Origin: Histoplasma ohiense
Taxonomy: Eukaryota > Ascomycota > Eurotiomycetes > Onygenales > Ajellomycetaceae
Assembly: GCA_017607445.1 (NCBI GenBank)
Contig: JAEVHH010000001.1
Coordinates: 1,674,001 to 1,738,000 of the forward strand
Direction: 5' to 3'
DNA length: 64,000 nt
Position numbers and translations under genes: made by a program. Each line of letters begins with the position of its first letter. The first letter of the stretch is position 1. Positions 25,694-36,200 of the stretch are shown piece after piece. The notes below the pieces were generated by a model. It was not told where the DNA came from. It was given only the letters and a program-made list of their open reading frames with translations, and did no database searches.

Positions 25694-25990
25694 TGCTTGC
25701 ACAAGAACTTCGTTAAGGGGAATCGGCCAATGATTCTCCTTCTTCCGTCACATTAGCCTTTTGCGGCGGGGTCAATAGAAGAAATACGCCTTGTTCAATG
25801 CTTCGCGAAAAAACCTTCGTTGTGGGCAGTGGGCCAGTAGATCAATCTGCCCACCACATTAACACCGTCCGGTGGAGAAAATAAGCTTCATTTGAGGCGT
25901 TGCCGAGAGGACCTCATCAAGGGGAATCCACCAATAAGTGCATGTCCCTGTCACATTTGCCGTTCAGCAGTTCTTCGGCCCTACGATCGG
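25694..25990. repeat. Three degenerate tandem units of about 100 bp
   Basis: Units begin near 25694, 25797 and 25896. Units 1 and 3 share 'aaggggaatc' with 'ccaat' a few bases later and 'gtcacatt' further on. Unit 2 keeps the order more weakly ('ccttcgttgtggg', 'cacatta'). Comparison was by eye. Confidence 0.45.
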
Positions 25991-27049
25991 GTTTGTAACT
26001 CGCGGAACTCGATCTTGGTCTAGGCCCGCATCGGAGTCCTGTCGCCACACCCAAACCCTAGCAAGGGTTCAAAAGTTAGAATGCTGTCTCTCCTGCGTAG
26101 AGTATCTCACAGACAGGAATTAATGTCGCACTAACAACGAGGAGGACAAGTTCCATCTTCTGGGCTGTCACGGTCAGACCACTGTTAGAGATTGTTGAAC
26201 TTAGTAATAATACTCTTGTCGTTTGTAAGAAGGCGAGGGGAATGACACTTGAACAAACACAGCATCCGTGTGCAAAATCCACGAAAGTGCTGGATGGTTA
26301 CCACGCCACTACGTACCCCGCCTCCGTTCCTTAGATTGGGGCAAGTTAAACAGCAAGTGGGAGAAGCACCGACAGAACAGCCGCGGCGAAGTTAAAAGAA
26401 AGAACACGACAATGAATCCATCACACATGCCAAAACTCCTTTGCTCTCATTACAAAACGCCACGAAACGAGGAGCCCTCTGGACAGGAGAATAAGAGTGT
26501 TTCGGGCGTACACCGTAGATGTAGTGGTACCGCTTCGGTGTACGGTTCCTGGCTCCGCACCTCAAAAAAATCACAGTTATTGGGACCCAATCTTGAACCG
26601 AGCTCAGAGTATGGAAAAGCCCTATTGGGAATGATTTTCTGCAGCCAAATTGGATTCGCTCTCGCTGATGATAATTTGTCTTAGATCAATGTCCTGCTTT
26701 TGAAGTTTTCCCGAGATTTTGTGACGTCGATGTTGAAGTAAGGATTATTAATCAATAGCCGCTAACTAACTTAGTTGGTGGGTAAATTATAGAAGCCATT
26801 TAGGAAGGCTCACTAGATATAGGCATTAATATCCACCCAATTGACGGAGGACAGTTATCACTTATTAAAAATATCTTTGATAACTACATACTTTAACCCA
26901 TTTTAATTTAATACAAGGATACAAACTGTGAAGGTTTCCCCAATATTAAGAGTGGAAGAATTTTTCTAATTGGTTCTGGAATTTACGAAATTTTAGGAAT
27001 TTTTAAGAATTTTTTTCCATTTTGCTTTCCGAAGTTGAGCGGAATGAAG

Positions 27050-27056
27050 TCACGTG
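27050..27056. promoter_or_regulatory. E-box TCACGTG upstream of DRS1
   Basis: The CACGTG core starts 200 bp before the DRS1 start codon. This core is the site of bHLH factors such as Cbf1. Function here is inferred. Confidence 0.4.
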
Positions 27057-27250
27057 TATGGTCATGAGCATTCTGCCGCATCGCACCGCTTTAGAGCTTG
27101 GGGAATTTTTTTCAACAATTGAGTGAGACAATGTGGGATACACATTGGACCTATGTGCTCTCGCGCTCAAGGCCCTTCCACTTTTTATTCATCCTCAGCT
27201 TTAGCCCTTGGAGTGCGGCAATCAAACACCGCACCTTCAAGGTGGATTAA

Positions 27251-29809
27251 ATGGCTCCAATTCCTATCAAAATGGGCGCGACTGATGATTTTATCCTAAC
27301 CCTATCAGACGACGAGGACTCGAACCTATTGAATGGCGATATCGACCTGGACGATGCTGGAGACCGTGACCTGGTTTCCGCAGAACGATCGAAATCAAAA
27401 TTGAAAGTTTCGGGGACTAAACGTAAAAGGGATGAAGAACCTACTGCCAATGGGGCCCATAATAAAAAGTCAAAAAAGGCCCAGAAAAAGGATAGGACAA
27501 AAAAGCAGACAGATAATGATGCTGGACTTGAACGGGATTCCGAGACTGAGCAGGGCGTAAATGAGAACGACGACGGTGCTTTGGATCCCGATTTTGTATT
27601 TGATGTTGGAGGGGCGGCGGGTATGAAGCTGGTCGAGGACTTCGATGGTTGGGGACTCGATGAGCGTTCCGGTATTACAATTGGCGGGAATGGGAATAAA
27701 AAGGCAGTGGATATTGATGATATAATCTCCCGAAGGCAACAGAAAATGGAGGAGAAACTGATAAAAAAGAAGAAGGAACAGAAGAAAGCGGAAGAAAGGT
27801 CTGGAGATGAGTTTACTGGGATTGATTCGCAGGATGAAGGTGAACTAGCGAATGCTGTGGATTTCGAGGAAGATGAGCTTCTGGCTCCTGATGGATTTGG
27901 TATGGGAGCTGTTAGTGAATCAGAGGAAGAGAGTGACAAACCGGTTTTAGATGACACTTCAGAAGGTGAAGCTGATGCGGATTGCTCCAGCGATACTGAT
28001 TCCGATAACGACTCTGTTGCTTCTCCAGTGCCGCATCCTGACGACATTACATCAGATGATGGTTCCGGCGATGAAAGTGAAGATGCCGCTGAAATCGAAA
28101 AACAAAAATCCTTTTTTGCTCCTGAGGAGAAAGCATCGGCCAACGGCGACCTAAAGTCCGCAAAATCTTTCCAAGCGTTTTCGCTCTCGAGACCGATTTT
28201 ACGGGGTCTCACGTCCGTTGGTTTCACTACGCCTACTCCTATCCAACGAAAAACGATACCAGTTGCGCTCCTTGGCAAAGACGTTGTAGGTGGTGCCGTT
28301 ACAGGGTCCGGAAAAACCGGTGCTTTTATTATTCCGATTTTGGAACGTCTACTCTATCGGCCTCGAAAAGTCCCGACTAGTCGTGTTGCAATTCTGATGC
28401 CCACTCGAGAACTCGCTGTTCAATGTTACAACGTGGCTACAAAACTTGCGACGTTCACAGATATCACCTTCTGCCAGTTAGTTGGAGGTTTCAGTCTGAG
28501 GGAACAAGAGAACATCCTCAAAAAGAGGCCCGATGTCATTATTGCTACACCTGGTCGATTTATTGATCATATGAGGAACTCCGCTAGCTTTACAGTCGAT
28601 ACTTTGGAAATTCTTGTTCTCGATGAAGCAGATCGAATGCTGGAGGATGGATTCGCTGACGAGCTGAATGAAATTTTGACTACAATCCCGAAATCACGGC
28701 AGACGATGCTTTTCTCCGCTACAATGACAAACAACGTCGACAAACTCATCCGAGTCGGCCTTAATAGACCCGTGCGGTTGATGGTCGATGCTAAGAAGCA
28801 GACCGTGGGCACCTTGATACAGGAATTCGTCAGATTACGGCCTGGCAGAGAAGAGAAGCGTTTGGGCTATCTCATTGTCCTCTGCAAAAACATTTATAAG
28901 GACCGCGTTATTGTATTTTTCCGCTCCAAAAAGGAAGCTCATCGTGTGCGCATAATTTTCGGGCTCCTGGGACTGAAAGTAACGGAGCTTCATGGAAGCA
29001 TGAGCCAAGAACAGGTAAGTTCTGCGGTCAACCCCCAGCGAGTTTACAGAACTACCTGGAAACATAATCTGATTAGTCAATAGCGTATTAAAAGCGTTGA
29101 AAGTTTCCGTGACGGGAAAGTATCTTTCCTTCTCGCTACGGATGTCGCCTCCAGAGGTCTCGATATCAAAGGTGTAGAAACCGTTATTAACTACGAAGCT
29201 CCTCAATCGCACGAAATTTATCTTCACCGTGTTGGACGTACAGCACGTGCGGGGCGCTCAGGACGTGCATGCACCTTAGCTGCAGAACCGGACAGGAAAG
29301 TGGTCAAAGCTGCCGTGAAAACTGGTCGAGCGCAAGGAGCTAAAATCGTAAGCCGTCTCATTGAAACGGCCGAGGCCGACAAGTGGGCCGCCAAGGTGGA
29401 GGAGCTGCAAGAGGAAGTCCAAGAGATTCTCAGGGAGGAGAAGGAGGAGAAACAGCTAGCTCAAGCGGAAATGGAAGTCACCCGCGGCAGCAATCTGCTT
29501 AAGCACGAGAAGGAGATCATGTCCAGGCCCAAGCGGACTTGGTTTGAGAGCGAGAAAGAAAAATTGCAAGCTAAGCAGCGCTCTCTTGAAGAGTTAAATG
29601 GGCCAAGTAAGAAGAAGAAAGGAAAGCTTAGCGGGAAGGATAAAAAGAAACTTGATGACAATCGCGAAAGGAGGGAAGGGAAGGTATGGAAGAAAGGTAA
29701 AGCCGAACGCGAAACCCAAGTTCGGGGCCCAGCGAAGGGAAAAGATGGCCACAAAGGAAAAGGGAAAGGGAAACCAAAAGCTGGAGGGAAGAAACTCTTG
29801 AAGCGGTGA
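27251..29809 (+). CDS. DRS1: DEAD-box RNA helicase Drs1, 60S biogenesis
   Basis: 829 aa in two exons, 27251-29014 and 29084-29809; the intron is 69 nt, phase 0. Drs1 is a nucleolar ATP-dependent RNA helicase needed for 27S pre-rRNA processing. The acidic/basic N-terminus (1-310) carries nuclear-localisation-like Lys/Arg runs. The core follows: Q motif '[19 protein letters not shown]', motif I 'TGSGKTGA' (about 352-359), 'PTRELAVQ', 'TPGR', DEAD box (about 457-460), 'SAT', then 'RGLDI' and '[11 protein letters not shown]' in exon 2. The C-terminus is a Lys-rich tail ending KKLLKR. A coiled coil near '[16 protein letters not shown]' is typical of Drs1. All helicase motifs are intact. Confidence 0.94.
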
Positions 29810-30067
29810 ACACAAGAGTTAGATTGTCACTATTCATGTCATGGCATTGTTTGTTGGGTACTCGCATTAGCCTGTATAGTATATAGTAGTACTTTACACC
29901 ATCTGGGCAACTGATGGTATTCCAAATCCCTCTCATAATCCGTACAATACTATTTGGTAGCCGCTTTTATCATTTATTCATTTTCTATCGTTTAACACCA
30001 ACATCGGTTCTTTGTTTGTTCGTTCTTTTCACGGAGGTCAACTTCCAAGGTTATTAGGCCATGTATG

Positions 30068-30075
30068 TCACGTGA
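30068..30075. promoter_or_regulatory. Palindromic E-box TCACGTGA upstream of LEU4
   Basis: Perfect 8-bp palindrome about 285 bp before the LEU4 start. The same octamer recurs upstream of RPS5. Confidence 0.45.
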
Positions 30076-30128
30076 TTTAGTGGTCCCCGCCCGATTTCGG
30101 CCAACAGAAATTTTGGGGGCGACACAAC

Positions 30129-30135
30129 TGACTCA
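30129..30135. promoter_or_regulatory. Gcn4/CpcA-type site TGACTCA upstream of LEU4
   Basis: Perfect consensus for the bZIP cross-pathway-control factor, about 225 bp before the LEU4 start. Yeast LEU4 is a known Gcn4 target, so amino-acid-starvation control is a reasonable inference. Confidence 0.6.
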
Positions 30136-30356
30136 CTGCGGCAAAAGAGATTTAATAACATTGGGATGTCTGCTTGGGATGATTCGTTCTTAATGCCCTT
30201 TGATGACTGTGCTTGTTCGTGTGGATCAATCCTTTGTAAACCACTAATTCTTCCAATCCTTGAATCTTTCCATCCCTCTTCGACATTGCAGTCTTGTCGG
30301 TGATCCTCTCACCCCTGTAAGCTTGCCCCCGGGACAAGGCAATTTAATCCTTCACA

Positions 30357-32533
30357 ATGCCAATGTAGGGCTACACTCTCCCCTATTATAGCTTATTGCG
30401 AACCGAGAAGCTAACAAGCCCAATCAGGCTTAAGGACCCCTCGACAAAATACAAGCCCTTCAAGCCCTTGGATCTTCCCAATCGTCAATGGCCTTCAAAA
30501 ACTCTGAACAAGCGTCCGAGGTGGTTGGCTACTGACCTTAGAGATGGAAACCAGAGCTTGGTCGACCCCATGGTATGACTGAAATTCGAGCTGCTGCTTG
30601 ATTCCAGAGCTTAGTTGTTCTTAATTGGACTAACCAGCGTACTCTACCGTTTACAGGATGGGGACCAAAAGCTTCGATATTTCAGAATGCTGGTAGAAAT
30701 CGGGTACAAGGAAATTGAGATCTCCTTCCCATCAGCTTCGCAAACAGATTACGATTTCACTCGACGTCTTGTCGAAAGCCCTAACGAGGTTCCAGCAGAT
30801 GTTTGGCTGCAAGTTCTTTGCCCTTGCCGGGAGGATTTCATTCGACGTACTGTCGATTCCCTCAAGGGAGCCAAAAAGGCAATTCTTCATCTTTACCTTG
30901 CAACCAGTGAATGCTTCCGCAGAATAGTGTTCGGCATGTCGAAACAAGAGAGTCTGGAGATGGCTGTGCGATGTACAAAATACGCTCGCTCGATCACTAA
31001 GGACGATCCTTCAACTGCTGGTACCGAGTGGCTTTTCGAATTTTCGCCGGAAACGTTTTCGGATACGGACCCGGATTTCGTGCTTGAAATTTGTGAAGCA
31101 GTGAAAGCTGCTTGGGAGCCAACAGTAGAAGCACCGTTAATCTTTAACCTTCCTGCTACAGTAGAAATGTCCACTCCTAACGTTTATGCGGATCAAATTG
31201 AATATTTCTCGACGCACATCTCTGAGAGGGAAAAAGTTTGCGTTTCTCTACATCCTCATAATGACCGCGGATGCGCAGTCGCGGCAGCAGAGCTAGCACA
31301 GATGGCAGGAGCTCAACGGGTTGAAGGCACTTTATTCGGAAACGGGGAACGAACCGGAAACGTCGATTTGGTCACTCTGGCTCTCAATCTCTATACACAG
31401 GGAATCTCCCCAGGAGTAGATTTCTCCGATATTAACTCCGTTATAAAGGTAGTGGAGGCAAGCAACAAGATCCCAGTGAATGAGAGATGGCCATATGGTG
31501 GACAATTGGTCGTTTGCGCATTCAGTGGCAGTCATCAAGATGCTATTAAAAAGGGATTCCAGGTTCGTGAAAAGAGCAAGGCAGCCGATGCGGATAGGTG
31601 GCAGATACCATACCTTCCCATTGACCCAGAAGATATCGGCCGCAACTACGAAGCCATCATCCGGGTCAACTCACAGAGCGGCAAGGGTGGTGTTGCCTGG
31701 GTTATCCTTCGCAGTCTTGAACTGGATCTTCCCCGCGGACTACAAATCGCATTCAGCAAGGTCATTCAGACACAAGCCGACAGGCTTGGTCGTGAGCTCC
31801 TGCCCAAAGAAATCGTCTCCCTTTTCGAAGAGGCCTACCATCTCAAGCAAAAGGCCCGTTTCTCCCTGGTTGACTATAACATCACTACCGACCGCTCGCA
31901 GTCCCCTGCTCCCCCCGAACCCGGCAAAGCACTCAACACCAAGAACCTCAAGCGACGCTTTGCTGGCATTATTGAAATCGACGGCATACAACACGCCATC
32001 GTCGGTGTGGGCAATGGTGCTATCTCTTCCCTGGCAAACGCCCTAAAATCCCTGGGCATTGATCTGGACGTTGTTGACTACAAAGAACACGCCATCGGCG
32101 CCCATAGAGACACTAAGGCAGCAACATACATCGAGTGTACGTCCGCCGATAGCCCAGAGAAGGTCTGGGGCGTTGGTATCCACCAGGACGTTGTCCAGGC
32201 TAGTTTGACAGCTCTTCTAAGCGCTGCCAGCTCTGTAAGTCAATTCCCATTTCGTAATCCTTATTCCCACCCCGCCTCGTTACAATCAGTCGCAACTAAC
32301 AACAGATTTTCCTACCTATTCAGTTCCTTACGTCTCGAGCTAATACTCCCGCGCCATTCCGCCCGGTCAACGTGAAAACCCTTACAGAAGCAGATCTCGA
32401 AGCGCTAAAGCAGATCCAAGGAAATACTGGGCCAACTCGATCCTTGGTTCCTGACAACGCCAATGTTGGTGCTACAATTGCGCAACAAAAAGTGGATATT
32501 TCCAAGCTGGAAGCACAGGCGAATAATTTGTGA
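30357..32533 (+). CDS. LEU4: 2-isopropylmalate synthase
   Basis: 646 aa in four exons: 30357-30364 (8 nt only), 30428-30572, 30657-32234 and 32324-32533. It condenses 2-oxoisovalerate with acetyl-CoA to 2-isopropylmalate, the first committed step of leucine synthesis. The catalytic TIM barrel shows '[10 protein letters not shown]' (38-47) with the essential Arg-Asp pair, and the metal-binding 'HPHNDRG' near 250. The C-terminal LeuA dimer domain (from about 440), site of leucine feedback, is complete and ends in 'KLEAQANNL'. The first exon encodes MPM split after 'AT', giving [14 protein letters not shown]. This aligns with the internal start of yeast Leu4, so no mitochondrial presequence is encoded in this model. 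It is tandem with DRS1 and convergent with CPS1. Confidence 0.95.
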
Positions 32534-32666
32534 ATACATGAAGGACAACTACTAGGACAGAAAAGGATAAAAGAGTTCCCTTAACTATGAAACTGGCAAT
32601 TATATAAGCGAAAATAAGGTCTCAGCGAAATGTTTCATCCGTTATATTAGGATAATCCCTTTTTTT

Positions 32667-32683
32667 CTCTCTCTCTCTCTCTT
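32667..32683. repeat. CT dinucleotide repeat
   Basis: About eight tandem CT units, preceded by a T run. Confidence 0.9.
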
Positions 32684-32765
32684 TCCCCCTCCCCCGGGAT
32701 AAACACACAGGGGTTTTAGTGCCTGAAAAGAATCAAGATGTAAGAAATCGTTTTTCTTCAAGAAC

Positions 32766-32790
32766 AAAAAAAAAAAAAAAAAAAAAAAAA
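32766..32790. repeat. Poly(A) tract, 25 nt
   Basis: Uninterrupted A run in the LEU4 3' flank. Confidence 0.9.
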
Positions 32791-33236
32791 GCATACGACA
32801 CGAGATGAATGAGAACAGGATGATCAAAATTTTAAACTTTACCTTTTTTTTTATCACTGAGTCTATAATGAAAATTTTTATGCAGCCTTATGGGAATGAA
32901 GACATCAAACGTTTGCATTCTGTCCAACCTATATACACTTACCATGTGTAAAGATCCTACAACTCATTAAATGACAAAATAGCCACTCTATCTGAACAGA
33001 GTTGGGTGAATCCTGTGTTAACTGGCAATCAAAATGGTTTAAAACAAAACATGAGCAATACCTTGAAGCCTTTGCATGTATGTATCGCATAGCTATCAAC
33101 GAAAACAAGTATCACATAAGAAGCGCCATCTTACAATAGCCCGTGAAAACAAAATTTCAAACTATGGCCAAAAAGTTCATTATTCGTTCCTCTTCCAAGC
33201 ATCAGCCGTTAACAGGAAAAATATAAATTGAACGGA

Positions 33237-36200
33237 TCATCTCCTCTCCTGGCTCTCGTTCTGATTCTGATACAAAATCGCCTCCACTGGCCAATCATCG
33301 ACCAGGTAATCTTGTTGTTGTTGCTGGTAGTCATCATATTGACTTTGGCGCTGCCATTGCCCAGCGCCGTGGCTTTGACGAGGGTCGGAAGTAAGTGTAG
33401 AACTCGCCACTGGCGGTTGATTATTCATGTAACTATATCTCGCCCGTTGACTAGGAAGATAATCCCTATCCGTTGCATGCGGTTTCACATTGTTATGATT
33501 ATTTTCGGGAGGGATTATATCGAAGGATGGGATGGGAGCCTGAGGATTGCCGCTCGATAAGTAGGCGTCAAGTTCAGAATGGCCGTAACCTTCTTGCCGT
33601 TCGTTACTTCTATTAATATCGTTATTATAATCATGGACATCGCCTGCGGATAATACGCCAGCAGGAGGAAGGGATTGGTGTTTGTTGACATTATTATCCC
33701 CGTCATCTGGCTCTTCCGGGTTCACAATTGCTAGCCGAGTAGGTCTGTCAGCAGGCTCATCATCCTCATACTCGTGATCATCAAAGACGTCTTTCGATCT
33801 ATCCTCGAAGGAGAAGTCGTAGTCCAAAGGATTGTAGGAGTGGCTGGTAGTGTTCGGCTGATCATCACTTTCACGGAACGAGGTTGCGAGTAGCTCAGGG
33901 CTAGGTGCAGTTGCCAATTGGGTGAAAGAATTGGCTGGTTCCGCTGGGGCTGGACGCCCAGTCGGGAGGGCGGGTTCGGGCTGACGTTGTGGAGCAGCGC
34001 TTTCAGACTCTGTCTGTGGAGTTGGATGTCGGTTTCCGGTTTCCATCGTGCTGGAAACCCTAGGTGCTGTTCTGGTTCGCTCGGGCAGATCTACGAGGTG
34101 ACTGTCAAAGCCTTCCCCGTCGCGGATATTGAACTGAGCAATTGTTTGCATCTTTCGAGTCACCCAAGACGCCAAAATCTTGCCCCTTTGTTTCTCCCCT
34201 AACCGGGATCGGGGGAAATCCCCACGCGGTACAAATGCGATAATGTCTGCCACTACCTGATGTTCATTAAGGACTGCGTTAAGGATCACGGGAACCAAAG
34301 AAGCTAGGTATGCTTTTCGGGTAACTTCAATAAGAGCTACCACGAGATTGCCAGCTTGGAATACCGCACTTAGGAACAGTCAGCAGACGAAACTCCAAAT
34401 AAATTCCTGAAGTGGGACATGTGGAAAACTCACCTTCCACCAGGGACGACGTTACGATGGCATTTTTCGATCGTTGTCTCAATGTCCACTGGGAAATGAT
34501 TGAGACCATTGATTTCAAAAGTTTCCCCAATTCCTCCCAAAACAAACAAAACCTGCATCTCCACCGGCTGGCCGCCAGGGCCAATTGGCCGCGTAACAGT
34601 ATGCAAGAAACCCAAGTCACCTGTACGAACATAGATAGCAGAAGGATCCCCATCGACAACGCGGCCTTTAAACCTCTCCAGATCAAACTCTTGCTTCGTC
34701 CCATAAAATGATTTCGCACAGGCTTCAGATTGGACCCATATTTCACCGTATTCACCCACGTGGGCAAGGCAACAAGTTTCGGGATTGACAATGGCGATCT
34801 GCGTGCTCACGGGCACCATGCCCGAATCTTGGACCAGTAAAGAGTTCGGCTCAGAGTCCGGATCCACAGGATAGATGAGACCTTGGCGAAGATACTTGGT
34901 ATCCAACCACAGCTCGATGGGCTCTATGCACATGTAAGAGCGGGACACAATCATGGGGTTAAGAACATGCGAATAGATCGTGTTGATTGCAGTACGGTCA
35001 AGCGCTACAGAAGCAAAATGCAATCGAATCTTCTGGTCTGTGGTGCGTTGGTTAGTTTCATATATTCTCACTGTAAGACAAGGAAAAGCGTACAGATATC
35101 CGCCCTGGGTCTGCCATCAGACGCAATCATCAAATTCTTCAATTCATGCAACTGGAACCCTTTAGCGGCCATGCTGCCCATAGCGTAATCTAACATTTGG
35201 CTCGTAGCATAGGTATCTTTGATCTTGTACCTTGCCAAGGCGAGGAAAAGTGAGATTGGATTAGTGGCATAATCAACAGGAGAGAAAAGATAAGTCGGCG
35301 CTCCTACAATACATCATCAGTCTAACCCTTTGTATACTATTACCAAGTTGAAAAAAATAAATAAAATAAAAACTCACCGACGTAAACCCCCATCAAACAG
35401 GTGTGTAAGAATCCGAGACCTATCGTGCTACGAACACTGCCTAGTACTGGCCGGGAACTTGTCATTTGACAAGTTTCTTTCTGTACCTTGCACATTCCCA
35501 TAATCGTATCATGCCCAATATGGACGGACATCCTCCTTTGATCCGGAGTCCAATATGTCCAGACCAACGCAGGTTGGCGAGCGAGCCACTCCTTTTGAAC
35601 AGTCAGGCCAAGATGGCGACAGCCATGTGATTGCTTTGGAGGTCTCGCTGTATTATATGTGGAAGGGATACTGATGCGAAGGACGTTGGCAGATTGTTTT
35701 ATATGTTGAGCAATTGGCTTCTGCTTCAGCAAATCGTTTACATCGCTGTTCACAAGAATCGCCCGGACGCGAAAGTCGGCAACCAGATGAAGGAATGCTG
35801 GAGCATCTTCCGAGAGGCGGTTTTGGTCAATAGGCGCCATCGGAAGAGCAATCACTCCAAGACAGAAACACGCATAGACAGCGTAAACAAAGTCCTCGGA
35901 GTGTGTATACATGAGAATGACATGGTCACCAGCCTTGAGCTTAGCCTTATTCCTCAGGTACATGGCAACTCCTGCAACCTTTGTATCGAATTTTTTCCAT
36001 GTAATGCCCTTTCCCTCTTTTCCACGCCCGTCAATAGAGCAGTAAGAAAGTTCCTCCGCTTGTCGCGTAACCCGCCATTGCAGCAGGTCAAAGATGGTAG
36101 TAAAATGGTTCAATGGGGTGGAAGTCCGGTCATCCATTACGACATCTCGATAGTCAACACCCGAATATTGCTTGTCTTGCATCGCAAGCGCACCTTGTCG

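Larger units (their letters stand above)
24972..27250. other. 2.3-kb divergent spacer, LPMO / DRS1
   Basis: Holds both promoters. It contains a twofold gaacggc-gtgcttatga repeat near 25540-25570, three degenerate units of about 100 bp at 25694-25990, an AT-rich block at about 26700-27040 and a TCACGTG box at 27050-27056. No supported gene. Confidence 0.5.
29810..30356. promoter_or_regulatory. DRS1-LEU4 intergenic region and LEU4 promoter
   Basis: 547 bp between tandem genes. It contains TCACGTGA (30068-30075) and TGACTCA (30129-30135), listed separately. No other gene. Confidence 0.6.
32534..33236. other. Convergent intergenic region LEU4 / CPS1
   Basis: 3' flanks of both genes, with a TC microsatellite (32667-32683) and a 25-nt poly(A) tract (32766-32790). 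No gene. Confidence 0.6.

Noticed and set aside
26268..26684. 138-codon plus-strand frame upstream of DRS1
   Set aside because: Begins with a non-ATG codon, has random-looking composition and no family features.
27247..28278. 343-codon minus-strand frame opposite DRS1
   Set aside because: Antisense shadow of the acidic/Ser-rich DRS1 N-terminus; its Ser-rich content follows from complementing Asp/Glu/Lys codons.
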